A stretch of 64,000 nucleotides of DNA, taken from contig CAIULK010000206.1 in NCBI GenBank assembly GCA_903899885.1, positions 1 through 64,000 of the forward strand. The letters are read 5' to 3'. Below are positions 12,738 to 22,073 of this stretch, piece by piece (within the stretch, counting starts at the first letter, position 1; every line of letters begins with the position of its first letter). Below the pieces are notes generated by a model. It made no database searches. It was not told the origin of the DNA and saw nothing but the letters and a program-made list of their open reading frames with translations. The position numbers and the translations under genes were made by a program. Source of the DNA: an uncultured Rhodospirillaceae bacterium. Its GTDB lineage: Bacteria > Pseudomonadota > Alphaproteobacteria > Rhodospirillales > Magnetospirillaceae.

Positions 12738-15168
12738 GGTCGGCGGGGCTCCGGGCGTCGCGATCGGTGAGTGTGAAGAAAACGGTAGTACCGCTTCCAT
12801 GGTCTGAATCCACCCAAATCGTTCCGCCGAAACGGTGAACAATGCGGCGACACAGCGATAGGCCGATGCCGGTGCCCTGGGTATCCGAACTTGGGTCCAA
12901 GCGCTGGAAGATGCCGAAAATCCGTTCGAAATAAGCCGGTTCGATGCCGATGCCGTTGTCGGCGACGGCGAAGCGCCAATGCTCGGCATCGATCCGTTCC
13001 GCCGTCACCGAAATCCGGGGCGAGCGGCTGGGGGCGCGGTATTTCAGGCCGTTGCCCACCAAATTTTGGAACAGACTGACCAGAAGCGAGTGTTCGGCCT
13101 TGACCCTTGGCAGCGGGCCGACCGCGATGACGGCGCCGGTTTCCACGATTATTGACTGAAGATTCCCCAACGCCTCGGCGGCCGCTTGGTCGGCGGCGAT
13201 CATCGACAGCGGTTTGGTGTTTCCTGTGACCCGGGAATATTCCAATAGATCGGCGATCAACCGGGTCATCCGGCGGCCGTTATCGGTGATGAAGGCGATG
13301 AACTCGTCGGCATCGGCATCAAGCTGGCCCTGGTAACGCCGTTTCAGAAGTTGCGCGTAGCTGACCATGTTGCGCAGCGGCGTTTGCAGATCGTGCGACG
13401 CGACATAGGCGAACTGTTCCAGATCCTCGTTCGATTGGGTCAACAGTTTGGTGTTTTCGCGCATCGCGGTTTCGGCGGCGGTCCGCTCGGCGATATCGTG
13501 GAAATAGCCGGCGAGGTATTCCTGGCCATCAAGAACCAGATAGTTCGCCGAGACCTCGACCGGGATCATCTCGCCCGAGGCAATGCGGTGCGTGGTTTCG
13601 AAGACCACGTTCCTGTCGCGTTTGATCCCTTCGAAAACCGGTTCCAAGCTCGCCGCGTCCGGGAAATGCGGGTCCCAATCGGGGACACGCCATTCCAGCA
13701 AGCGTTCCCGGGGAAGGCCGAAATGCCGGCAGGTCGCCTCGTTGACGAAGACCAGTTTGAATCCTTGTTTCGGACTGACCACGTAAACGCAATCGGCGGT
13801 GTATTCGATCAGATTGCGATAGAACATCAACTCGTTGGTGCGCTGACGGCGCTGGGTGATGTCTTCCACCAGCGACCAGATGAAGGGCAACCCGTCATGC
13901 CCGGTGACCAGAACACCGCGCAACTGCAAGGGCACCAACGAGCCATCCTTGCGGATGTAGTCCTTCTCATACGGGCCATAGCGGCCGGTGGTGCGCAAGC
14001 TCTCCAGCTGGCGTTGCTCGTCGTCTTGATATTTCGGGGGCGTCAGGCCCCAATAGTCCAGGGCCTTCAGCTCATCCTCGTCATAGCCGGTGATGTCGCG
14101 GAAGGCGGTGTTGAATTCGAGGAAGCGGCCGTCCACGGCGTTGCGGGCGATGCCAATCGGCGACAGATCGAACAGCCCGCGCAGCTTGATCTCGCTTTCG
14201 GCCAAGGCGGCGGTCGCCCGCTCCCAGTCGCCGATGCGCCGATGCAGCAGACTCATTCCCGCCAGCACCACCCCCACCATCAGGAGTCCGAACGCCAAAA
14301 AGCGGACGCTGTTGCGCCGCCAGTCGGCGAGATAGTCGCTCTCGGCCAATCCGACCAAAATGTAATAGGGCTGGCCCACGACTTTCCGCACCGTGGCGGT
14401 TCGCCGAGCCCCATCGACACGAGACACGTAATCGAAGGAATCGGCGGCCATGCCCGATGCGACCGCGGTCCGGAACCGATCCGACGCGATCGGGCTGCCA
14501 ACCGGATCGGGTGTACTTAAATCCTCGGGAAACCGCGCCGCGATTTGGAAATTGGTATGAACCAGCGCAATGGCGCCGTTCAAACCCAGATCGACGGTCG
14601 CGAAAAGCTTGGTCAGGGCGGCGACCGGGATCGGGCCATAGACCGCGCCGCCGAAGGAACCGTCGGGATTGGTGATCCGCCGCGCCAGCCCGATCATCCA
14701 TTGCCGCCCGGTTTGCCCCAGGACGGGCGGGGTGACCTCAAGGCCGCTGCCGGGATAGTCGCGCAGAAAGACGAAATCGTCGCGCTGGGAAAGATCGGCG
14801 GCGCGGCTGGCGATATTGCGGATGCCGTAGCGCAATTTGCCGTCCGGGCCGAAAATCCGGAAACCCAGAATCTCGGGAAGCCGCGCCTCGTGCCGCGCGA
14901 TGGTGGCGTCGATCTCCGCCTCGTCCCATCGGGGCTTTTTCTGCTGCCGCGCAACCTCGTCAAGGATGTCTTGGATGCCCAGATCGGCTTGGTGGATCGC
15001 GCCGGCGATGCTGTCGGCCAGAGTCACGGAAATATTGGCGGTGGCGATTTCAGCCGCGCGATGGGCATCGTTCTTGCCCTGCAAAATCGCCCAGCCGGTC
15101 AAAAAGACAATCACCGCGATAATGAAAATCCCGGTGCCGATCAAAGGGATAATGTGGCGCTGACGCAT
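12730..15168 (-). CDS. Membrane sensor histidine kinase with Cache and two PAS domains
   Basis: 812 residues: membrane helix 7-29, a large periplasmic Cache-like region about 35-285, second membrane helix near 290-310, PAS about 325-445, PAS/PAC about 455-570, then a HisKA domain (SHDLQTPLRNMVSY, phosphoacceptor His) and an HATPase_c domain (NGLKYRAPS, DNGIGIEPAYFERIFGIF, GTGIGLSLCRRIV). No receiver domain and no cognate regulator next to it. It is 6 bp downstream of the phosphoesterase gene and overlaps the hemerythrin gene, giving a three-gene operon. Confidence 0.93.
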   Translation of the reverse strand: MRQRHIIPLIGTGIFIIAVIVFLTGWAILQGKNDAHRAAEIATANISVTLADSIAGAIHQADLGIQDILDEVARQQKKPRWDEAEIDATIARHEARLPEILGFRIFGPDGKLRYGIRNIASRAADLSQRDDFVFLRDYPGSGLEVTPPVLGQTGRQWMIGLARRITNPDGSFGGAVYGPIPVAALTKLFATVDLGLNGAIALVHTNFQIAARFPEDLSTPDPVGSPIASDRFRTAVASGMAADSFDYVSRVDGARRTATVRKVVGQPYYILVGLAESDYLADWRRNSVRFLAFGLLMVGVVLAGMSLLHRRIGDWERATAALAESEIKLRGLFDLSPIGIARNAVDGRFLEFNTAFRDITGYDEDELKALDYWGLTPPKYQDDEQRQLESLRTTGRYGPYEKDYIRKDGSLVPLQLRGVLVTGHDGLPFIWSLVEDITQRRQRTNELMFYRNLIEYTADCVYVVSPKQGFKLVFVNEATCRHFGLPRERLLEWRVPDWDPHFPDAASLEPVFEGIKRDRNVVFETTHRIASGEMIPVEVSANYLVLDGQEYLAGYFHDIAERTAAETAMRENTKLLTQSNEDLEQFAYVASHDLQTPLRNMVSYAQLLKRRYQGQLDADADEFIAFITDNGRRMTRLIADLLEYSRVTGNTKPLSMIAADQAAAEALGNLQSIIVETGAVIAVGPLPRVKAEHSLLVSLFQNLVGNGLKYRAPSRSPRISVTAERIDAEHWRFAVADNGIGIEPAYFERIFGIFQRLDPSSDTQGTGIGLSLCRRIVHRFGGTIWVDSDHGSGTTVFFTLTDRDARSPADHA

Positions 15169-15174
15169 CGGCGT

Positions 15175-16494
15175 CTAACGGAACGCGTTCAGCATCGGCG
15201 CTGCGGCCCCGTCGCGCGGGCCCAAGGGCGCCAAGCCGAACCGCACCTCGATGGTCTTCAAGATCGAGGTGGTATCGTATTGGGTATGATCGACGACACC
15301 GCGTTTGGCCCAGGGCGAGACGATGATCGCCGGAATGCGGGTGCCCGGCCCCCAGCGGTCGCCCTTGGGGGGGGCTACGTGGTCCCACAGGCCGCCGAAT
15401 TCGTCGTAGGTGATGATCACCGCCGTCGTATCCCACAACGGACTAGCCTTCAGCCGGTCGATCAAGCGCACGATATAGCCGTCGGCCTCGGCCAAATTCG
15501 AATAGCCCGGATGCATGTTTTCCGCGCCATAGGGCTTGATGAACACCACCCGCGGCAAATGTCCGTTTGCGATGTCGCCGGGCAGCTCGCTGTCGTCCTT
15601 CAGATGCTGGGCGCGGTCCGGAGTGCCCGGCGCGTAGCGGGCGAAAAAGGCGTAGGGTTGGTGATGGAACTGAAATTCACCGCCGGGCCGCCCGGCCTCG
15701 GCATCCGCCCAACCACCCGAATACCACGCCCACGACACGCCCGCCGCGCTTAGCCGGTCGCCCAGCGTGGCTTGGGTTTGCGGCGGCAACAGCAATGCGG
15801 GGTTGGTGGTATCGGGATCGTGCGGCCCCAGGCGGGGCTCCATGGTGTTGACAACGAAACCGTCCGGGGTCACCGCGCCGTCCTTGATCATCCGCCCATC
15901 GGCGTCCAGCACCGCCCGCACTTGCGGCGGGGCGTCGGGGTAAGTCGGAGTACAGGCGCAGGCCAGCCAGCTATGGTTCAGGAACGAGCCGCCGAACGCG
16001 CCCTGGAAATAATTGTCGGCCAGCACGTAATCGGTGGCGAGGGTCCACAACGCGCTGCCGCGGAAGTCGTGATGACCCATGGTCAGCGCGCCCGCGTCCG
16101 ACACCACGGCGAAGCGGTCATTGCGTCCGCCGTCGATCTGATCTTGATGCTGATAGAAGCGATGCACCAAATCGGGCATCACCTCGTTGGCGGGAACGTA
16201 ATCGTCGATCAGCCACGGCCGGTTCGGCAAAGCCCTGGGAAACCGGGAATCGGAGACCGGCGGCAAGACCGCGTAGGGGGCGCCCGAACGATCAACCTGC
16301 GGCGGCGCGTTCACCGCTTGGCCCAAGCCGTTGGCGCCGGGGAACAGCCCGAACATGTTGTCGAAACTGCGGTTTTCCAGATACAGCACGACGATATGGT
16401 CGATTTTACCCAGGCTGGATGGCGGTTCGGCGGCCCGCACACCCTCGGCAAGACCCAACAGCACCAATCCAGCCAACACAATGCCGCGCGTCAT
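15175..16494 (-). CDS. Secreted phosphoesterase (phospholipase C / acid phosphatase AcpA type)
   Basis: 439 residues with a signal peptide (MTRGIVLAGLVLLGLAEGVRA). The mature part opens with IDHIVVLYLENRSFDNMFG, the N-terminal metal-site motif of the PF04185 phosphoesterase family, and ends with ITYDEFGGLWDHVAPP, the second metal-binding block. It should hydrolyse phosphodiesters or phosphomonoesters in the periplasm. The start at 16494 follows a GGGGGAA site and directly begins a signal sequence; the longer upstream frame is dominated by Ser/Pro and rejected. It precedes the histidine kinase gene by 6 bp. Confidence 0.88.
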   Translation of the reverse strand: MTRGIVLAGLVLLGLAEGVRAAEPPSSLGKIDHIVVLYLENRSFDNMFGLFPGANGLGQAVNAPPQVDRSGAPYAVLPPVSDSRFPRALPNRPWLIDDYVPANEVMPDLVHRFYQHQDQIDGGRNDRFAVVSDAGALTMGHHDFRGSALWTLATDYVLADNYFQGAFGGSFLNHSWLACACTPTYPDAPPQVRAVLDADGRMIKDGAVTPDGFVVNTMEPRLGPHDPDTTNPALLLPPQTQATLGDRLSAAGVSWAWYSGGWADAEAGRPGGEFQFHHQPYAFFARYAPGTPDRAQHLKDDSELPGDIANGHLPRVVFIKPYGAENMHPGYSNLAEADGYIVRLIDRLKASPLWDTTAVIITYDEFGGLWDHVAPPKGDRWGPGTRIPAIIVSPWAKRGVVDHTQYDTTSILKTIEVRFGLAPLGPRDGAAAPMLNAFR

Positions 16495-16564
16495 CGCCGT
16501 TCCCCCTACTCGGTAGCAGGTTGAAACTATACAAGTCCGCGCGGTTCGCCAATTATCCGTTGGT

Positions 16565-17587
16565 CTATTTCCTTGCGGCGGCAAGAAAATCGGCGAGCAG
16601 CCGGCTGCCCTCGTCGCCCAGCGACTTGGCGATGGCGTCGGCGACGGCGGGCTGGGCGGCGATGCGGAAGGCCTCGCGCTCGGCCGGGCTGGGCTGGACG
16701 ACATCCATGCGGCGGCGCAGCGCCGACAGTCCGCGGTCCGAGCGTTCGATGGCCCGCGCGACCGACCGGCCGGCGGTTATCGCCACCGCCGCCGCTTGGC
16801 GCACCGCCCCTTGATCGGCGACGGACAGCCCGTTAAAGGCGTCGTGATTGAAGATCCATAAAAGCGGGACATAGAGGTGGTCGCTCAGGGTGATGTATTT
16901 CTGCACATCGTCATAGCGGTTGGTCAGCACGGTGATCGCCGGGTTCATCTGGCCATCGACGACGCCCGAGGCCAACGCGGTGAACTCGTCGCGCGACGAC
17001 ACCTCGACCGGAACGGCGCCCATTCCCCGGATCATCGCCTCCAACGGCTTGAATCCCGGAATCGAGCGGATCTTCAGGCCGCGCATGTCGCTGGGCGAAT
17101 GAATTGGGCGGCGCGAATTGGTGATGGTGAAGAAGCCGCCGCTTTCGCCGAATCCCAGCACGACCAGACCGGTGCGTTTCTCGATGTCGGCGGCGAGGCG
17201 CTGTCCGAACGGACCGTCGAACACCCGGTAGGCCGCCTCGGGCGAGGCCAGCACGAACGGCATTTCAAGCACCGCGATCGGCGGATACTTGGGCGCGATG
17301 CCGCCGATGGTGATGAACGAGGTTTGCACGATATTGCGGGCGACCAAGCGCTCCATGTCGCGGTTTCCGCCCAACTGACCGCCGGGAAAGATGCCGATTT
17401 TCACCCGGCCCTCGGTCCGCCGCTCGACTTGGTGCTTGAACTCGATCGCCATCGCGGCCATCGGAACACTGTCGGCGTCCTGGCGCTGGGTGTGGGCGAG
17501 AAAGATTTCCGTGACCGGGGGCTTGCCTTCGTCGGCAAACGCGGGCGCGGCCAAAAGCAGGATCGATAGGACCAAGCGGCGGATCAT
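16565..17587 (-). CDS. TRAP-type C4-dicarboxylate-like substrate-binding protein (DctP family), orphan
   Basis: 340 residues with a signal peptide (MIRRLVLSILLLAAPAFA). The DctP fold shows in the MAAMAIEFKHQVE segment, the FPGGQLGGNRDMERL block and the conserved Arg-rich GLKIRSIPGFKPLEAM stretch that binds substrate carboxylate. No dctQ or dctM membrane genes are nearby. The gene starts 4 bp after the adenylate cyclase stop (TAA-GCCG-ATG), so it is probably a sensory accessory of that cyclase, not a transport component; this is inference from context. Confidence 0.88.
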   Translation of the reverse strand: MIRRLVLSILLLAAPAFADEGKPPVTEIFLAHTQRQDADSVPMAAMAIEFKHQVERRTEGRVKIGIFPGGQLGGNRDMERLVARNIVQTSFITIGGIAPKYPPIAVLEMPFVLASPEAAYRVFDGPFGQRLAADIEKRTGLVVLGFGESGGFFTITNSRRPIHSPSDMRGLKIRSIPGFKPLEAMIRGMGAVPVEVSSRDEFTALASGVVDGQMNPAITVLTNRYDDVQKYITLSDHLYVPLLWIFNHDAFNGLSVADQGAVRQAAAVAITAGRSVARAIERSDRGLSALRRRMDVVQPSPAEREAFRIAAQPAVADAIAKSLGDEGSRLLADFLAAARK

Positions 17588-17591
17588 CGGC

Positions 17592-19745
17592 TTATTTCCC
17601 CAGGAAACGAAGGGCGCCGTCCGAAGTCTCCGGCGGGGGCGACGCGCCGTGGGTGGCGCAGGTGGACAGCAACAGCCGGGCGGCGGCATCAACGGGATAG
17701 TGCGTCAGAAAGTCCTGAAAGGCATCGGCGGCACCGGTCCAATCGCGGGCGGCGTACCGCTCGAACGCGACACCCCACTGGCGGCAGCGCAGGATGTCGT
17801 CGGCGTGGACGGCGAAGGCGGATGCCGGGTCCCGCGCGCCGACCAGTTCGAACAACGGGACCGATTGACTAAGCCCCGACGGCACCACCAGCCCCAACGG
17901 GCGGAACAAGAACCGATCGCGCACCACTTCCTCGACCGCGCCGGTCACCAGCGCCTGGGTGCCAAAGGCCTTGTTCAGGCTTTCAATGCGCGACGCCAGA
18001 TTAACCGTGGTGCCCAGCGCGGTGTATTGCATGCGGTCGCTGCTGCCGACATTGCCGACCACGGCGCCGCCGGTATGCAGGCCGAAACGGGTCGGCATCG
18101 GCGATGTTCCGTCGCCCGTCAGTTCGCCCCCCAATTCCCGCGCAAGCGCGCGGCAAGCCAGCACGGCATCGCAGGCGTGAGCGACATGATCGTCGTCGCG
18201 GGCCGGAGCGTTCCACAGAGCCATGATGGCGTCGCCGATGAATTTGTCGATGGTGCCGCCGTGCCGGGCGATGGCGCCCGACATCGCCTCGAAATACACC
18301 GACAATCGGGTCGCGACCTCCTCGGGATCGAGAAACTCGCACGCCTGGGTGAAGCCTTGCAGGTCGGTGAACAAGATGGTCAGCGGACGCCGCTCGCCGC
18401 CGATGCCGGTGGCGGCGCCCGAGGTGACGATGCTGTGCACCAAATCCTTGGGAACATAGGCCGCGAAGCTGCGCAGCGCCGTCTTCATCGCGCCCAGCGC
18501 GGTGGCCAGGGTGTGGATCTCGATCAGGTTGGAGTGCACATCGGTATCGTGCGACAGATCCAGTTCCCGGATCTTGCGGGTTTCCTCGGTCAAGGCCTTG
18601 ATCGGCCGGGTCAGCAACCGCGAAGCCCAGACCATGCCCAGACTGGCCATCCCCAGGAACACCGCGCCGATCATCAAGATGATCATGCTGGCCCGGCGCA
18701 GCGGGCCGACGAACTCGCTTTCCGCGGCCACCACCCCGACCGTCCAATGTTTGCCGAAATCCTCGGGAAAGGGGGTGAACGACACCAGATAGTTTCGGCG
18801 ATCGTCGCCCAACGAGGCCGTGAAACGCTCGCCCGCCCCGCCGTCGCGCAATCGGACCGCATCGGCGACCACTCGGTCATCGATTTCGCTGGCCTTGGCG
18901 ATGTCCACCGTGCCGCCGTGGTGAACCAGCGCCCGTTCGGCGTCGGGATAACCCAAAAGGCGGTTTTCCTCGTCAAGGATGAAAACCTTGCCGTCCGCCC
19001 CGATTGCCCGCTCGGCCAAGAATTGCGACAACGTCACGGTCAGAAGATCGGCGCCGAACACCGCGAAGACCTCGCCGTCCTCGGTGGCCAATTGCTGTGA
19101 AAGCGTTACCCCCGGCCGCCCGATGCTGGAGAACACGTGCACGCCCGAGGTGGCGACCCCCTTGGTTTTCAAGGCCGCAAGGTACCAGGGGCGAGGACGC
19201 GGATCATAAGCGACCTTGGACGCGCGCTCGATCCCCACCACATCGCCCCATTTGGTGATGTAGATAGTGCTATCGACCGGTTCGTCGGCGACGCTGTCGA
19301 TGATGCGCAAGGCGAAACGCGCCGACGGCGGCGGATGGCGCCCGACCAAGCCCGGCGCACCGGGCGGCGGCAACCGGATCACCTCGTAGAAGGCGCCGTC
19401 CTTGGCGAAGCCGAAATACAGGGCGTAGATGTCGGGAAACGCCTCCAGCGTGTCGATCAAGGGGCGCAGCGAATCGACCCGGCGCAGATTCTCGCGCTCG
19501 ACCCTGCCGAAGGCCGCCGACAGATCGACCACCCGGGCCATCGGACCCAACAGATTGCGGACGCCAACCACGACGTCGCGAGTGGCGTTCTCCATCGCCG
19601 ACTGGGCCAGATTGTGGGCGAGAACGGAATTCTGCCGGTAAAGCACCGCGGTCATCAGCGCGGTCAGCGGCAGCATGATGCACAGGAAAATAACCGCGAT
19701 CCCGATCCGCAGCCGTATCCGCAAAAGTCCTTTCCCGATCCGCAC
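17592..19745 (-). CDS. Membrane class III adenylate/guanylate cyclase with periplasmic Cache sensor
   Basis: About 717 residues: membrane helix near the N-terminus (IGIAVIFLCIMLPLTALM), a double-Cache-like periplasmic domain, second membrane helix (ASMIILMIGAVFLGMASLGM), HAMP, then a class III cyclase domain. Catalytic features are present: metal-binding Asp in LFTDLQGFT and in FIGDAIMALW, the purine-recognising Lys in GTIDKFIGD, and transition-state Asn/Arg in TTVNLASRIE. A GTG at 19745 with an AAGGGGA site is taken as the start; the frame extends to 19865 but would run over the divergent SulP start. It is co-transcribed with the orphan DctP. Confidence 0.9.
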   Translation of the reverse strand: MRIGKGLLRIRLRIGIAVIFLCIMLPLTALMTAVLYRQNSVLAHNLAQSAMENATRDVVVGVRNLLGPMARVVDLSAAFGRVERENLRRVDSLRPLIDTLEAFPDIYALYFGFAKDGAFYEVIRLPPPGAPGLVGRHPPPSARFALRIIDSVADEPVDSTIYITKWGDVVGIERASKVAYDPRPRPWYLAALKTKGVATSGVHVFSSIGRPGVTLSQQLATEDGEVFAVFGADLLTVTLSQFLAERAIGADGKVFILDEENRLLGYPDAERALVHHGGTVDIAKASEIDDRVVADAVRLRDGGAGERFTASLGDDRRNYLVSFTPFPEDFGKHWTVGVVAAESEFVGPLRRASMIILMIGAVFLGMASLGMVWASRLLTRPIKALTEETRKIRELDLSHDTDVHSNLIEIHTLATALGAMKTALRSFAAYVPKDLVHSIVTSGAATGIGGERRPLTILFTDLQGFTQACEFLDPEEVATRLSVYFEAMSGAIARHGGTIDKFIGDAIMALWNAPARDDDHVAHACDAVLACRALARELGGELTGDGTSPMPTRFGLHTGGAVVGNVGSSDRMQYTALGTTVNLASRIESLNKAFGTQALVTGAVEEVVRDRFLFRPLGLVVPSGLSQSVPLFELVGARDPASAFAVHADDILRCRQWGVAFERYAARDWTGAADAFQDFLTHYPVDAAARLLLSTCATHGASPPPETSDGALRFLGK

Positions 19746-19858
19746 GCCCGTCCCCTTCTCGATCGAAAGCCGTTCCAAGGTATACAACGGAAGGGCTTCC
19801 GCCAATCGTCCGATTGCCGCACTCTGTTCACCCCCTTTTGCTGGTGGAGAGGTTGTTG
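19746..19858. promoter_or_regulatory. Divergent intergenic region between adenylate cyclase and SulP genes
   Basis: 113 bp between the GTG of the cyclase (minus) and the ATG of the SulP gene (plus). It must hold the promoters for both. A GGTGGAGAGG ribosome-binding site precedes SulP. I see no convincing -35/-10 pair or CRP-like dyad by eye. Confidence 0.4.
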
Positions 19859-22063
19859 ATGACACGCGGTTCGGTGAAGAGCGATGTGATGGCGGGAGCG
19901 GTCGGCGCTGTCATCGTCTTTCCGATCATCTTGAATTGCGGGTCGGTGGTGTCGCAGCCGCTGGGCGCCGATTACGTGGTGACCGGAATCGGCGCGGCGT
20001 TCGCCGCATCGGTGATGGTGTCGTTGCTGCGCGGGCTGGCCGGTGGCGCGCCGCTGCATCTGGTGTCACCCAAGGCGACCTATGCCGCGATGGTGGCGGC
20101 GCTGCTGGTGACGACGATGAAAATGGCGGCGTTCCAAGACGCCTTTCCCGATCCCGGCCAGCGGGCCGGGGTGTTGGTAACCCTGTCGTTCCTGTGCGCG
20201 GCGCTGGCCGGGGTTTTTCAGTTGCTGCTGGGTCTGGGCCGGGCCGGGACCTTCGTCAAATTCATTCCGTATCCGGTGATCGCGGGCTTCATCAACGGCT
20301 TCGCCGTGACGCTTTTGCTGGGGCAAGCGCCGGGCGTGCTGGGCGAGGCGGATTGGGCGGCGTTGGGCCGCGCGCTGAACGGCGCGCAGCGGTTTCCCTT
20401 CGGCGCGGCGGCGCTGGGGATTTCGACCTGCCTTATCACCTTGGCTATTCCCCGGGTGATCAAACGGGGGCCGTCGGCGCTGTGGGGGCTGGCGATCGGC
20501 ACGGGCTTGTATTGGGCGATGGGCTGGGTCCGCCCGGATATTGCCTTGGGCGGGCGGATCGGCGTGCTGCCACCGGCACTGCCGGTGCATCCGCAATTCG
20601 GCGCCTTGCTGGATTTGGCGGTCAATCCGGTTTTCGGGCAATTGCTGTCCAGCGTGGTGGCGACGGCGGTGATGCTGGCCTTGATCGCCTCGCTGCAATC
20701 GCTGCTCAGCATTTCGGCGGCCGACGCGCTGCTGGGGACCCGCCACGACAGCAACCGCGAACTGATTTTGCAAGGGGCGGGCAATATTCTGTCCGGTCTG
20801 TCGGGCGGAATGCCGACCGGCGGCTCGCCCTCGGTGACCAGGATGGTGTTGGACAGCGGCGGGCGCGGCCGCGCCGCCAATCTGTCGCACGCTGTGGTTT
20901 TGGCCTTACTGGCGATGGGATTGGGCCATGTGATCGGGCTAATTCCAACGGCGGTGATGGCCGCCGTGGTGGTCGCCTCGACCTTCAATCAGATGGACGA
21001 CTGGAGCCGACGGCTCTTGAAGCGCTTCGACCGCAAGAATTTCGGTCTGATGGGCAATTTGGGCCTGGTGCTGGCGGTGACCGTGCTGGTGGTGGCGTTC
21101 GGCGTGCTGCCCGCCTTGGCCGCCGGGATGACCCTGTCTTTCGCGGTGTTTGTCCGCCACGCATCGCACACCATCGTGCGGCGGACCATCTGGGGCGAGC
21201 ATTTGCGCTCGCGCACGGCGCGCCCGGCCACGATACAAGCGGCGTTAAGGGAACTTAGCTCCGCCCTCGTGCTGGTCGAGGTGCAGGGGCCGATCTTTTT
21301 CGGTTCGGCCGATCAATTGACCCGCCATCTCGAGGACATCACCACTTCGGAGCGTTTCTTGATCCTGGATCTGAAACGGGTGGTCGATATCGACGGCAGC
21401 GGCGTGGTCGCCTTGAACCGCCTTGACGAGGTGTTGGACCGCCGGGGATGCCGTTTGCTGTTGGCTTATGTCGCCCCGGACGGGCCGACCGCCCGTGCGC
21501 TGGCCGACATGGGCTGCGCCCGCCTGGTGCGCGACCAGCGCCTGTTCATCGACAGCGACGCCGCCCTAACCTGGGCCGAGGACGAACTGCTGCGCCAAGC
21601 CGACCGGGTGCCGGACGATTCGGACGCCCTCGCACTGGCCGATTTCGACATCGTCAAGGGAATCGGCGCCGACGGTTTGGCCAAACTGGAAGCGCTGCTG
21701 GAACCGGTGGCGTTTCCGGCTTTCGCCGCGATCGTCGTCGAGGGCGAAAGCGGCGATTCCTTTTATCTGCTGGTGTCGGGCCGGGTGGTGGTGTCGCGCC
21801 GCATCGAGGGCCGCATCTTGCGCTTCGCCAGTTCGCAAGCCGGGATCAGCTTCGGCGAAATGGGCATGCTGACCGGCCACCTTCGCGCCGCCGACATCAC
21901 CGCCGAAACCGATGTCCGCTGCTGGAAGATGGAGGGCGCGCGCTTCCGCGCCCTGTGCCAAGCCGACCCGGCCTTGGGACTGGCGATGGTCACCAATATC
22001 GCGATCGGACTATCGGATCTGGCGGCGTCGCTATCGGATCTGGCCCGCGAGCTGGAGCGGTAA
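19859..22063 (+). CDS. SulP-family anion transporter with STAS and cyclic-nucleotide-binding domains
   Basis: 734 residues: a SulP/SLC26 membrane domain of 10-14 helices (about 1-430, with PKATYAAMVAAL, KFIPYPVIAGFINGF and GNILSGLSGGMPTGGSPSVT), a STAS domain about 455-565 (FLILDLKRVVDIDGSGVVAL) and a C-terminal cNMP-binding domain about 600-720. The last has the phosphate-binding cassette FGEMGMLTGHLRAADI, with Glu and the phosphate-binding Arg in place. Substrate could be sulfate, bicarbonate or a dicarboxylate. It is divergent from an adenylate cyclase 113 bp away, so direct cAMP control of transport is likely but untested. Confidence 0.92.
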   Translation: MTRGSVKSDVMAGAVGAVIVFPIILNCGSVVSQPLGADYVVTGIGAAFAASVMVSLLRGLAGGAPLHLVSPKATYAAMVAALLVTTMKMAAFQDAFPDPGQRAGVLVTLSFLCAALAGVFQLLLGLGRAGTFVKFIPYPVIAGFINGFAVTLLLGQAPGVLGEADWAALGRALNGAQRFPFGAAALGISTCLITLAIPRVIKRGPSALWGLAIGTGLYWAMGWVRPDIALGGRIGVLPPALPVHPQFGALLDLAVNPVFGQLLSSVVATAVMLALIASLQSLLSISAADALLGTRHDSNRELILQGAGNILSGLSGGMPTGGSPSVTRMVLDSGGRGRAANLSHAVVLALLAMGLGHVIGLIPTAVMAAVVVASTFNQMDDWSRRLLKRFDRKNFGLMGNLGLVLAVTVLVVAFGVLPALAAGMTLSFAVFVRHASHTIVRRTIWGEHLRSRTARPATIQAALRELSSALVLVEVQGPIFFGSADQLTRHLEDITTSERFLILDLKRVVDIDGSGVVALNRLDEVLDRRGCRLLLAYVAPDGPTARALADMGCARLVRDQRLFIDSDAALTWAEDELLRQADRVPDDSDALALADFDIVKGIGADGLAKLEALLEPVAFPAFAAIVVEGESGDSFYLLVSGRVVVSRRIEGRILRFASSQAGISFGEMGMLTGHLRAADITAETDVRCWKMEGARFRALCQADPALGLAMVTNIAIGLSDLAASLSDLARELER

Positions 22064-22073
22064 TCCAGTCCCC

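Noticed and set aside
13351-14520. 389-codon plus-strand frame inside the kinase gene
   Set aside because: Complement of a histidine kinase with complete domains.
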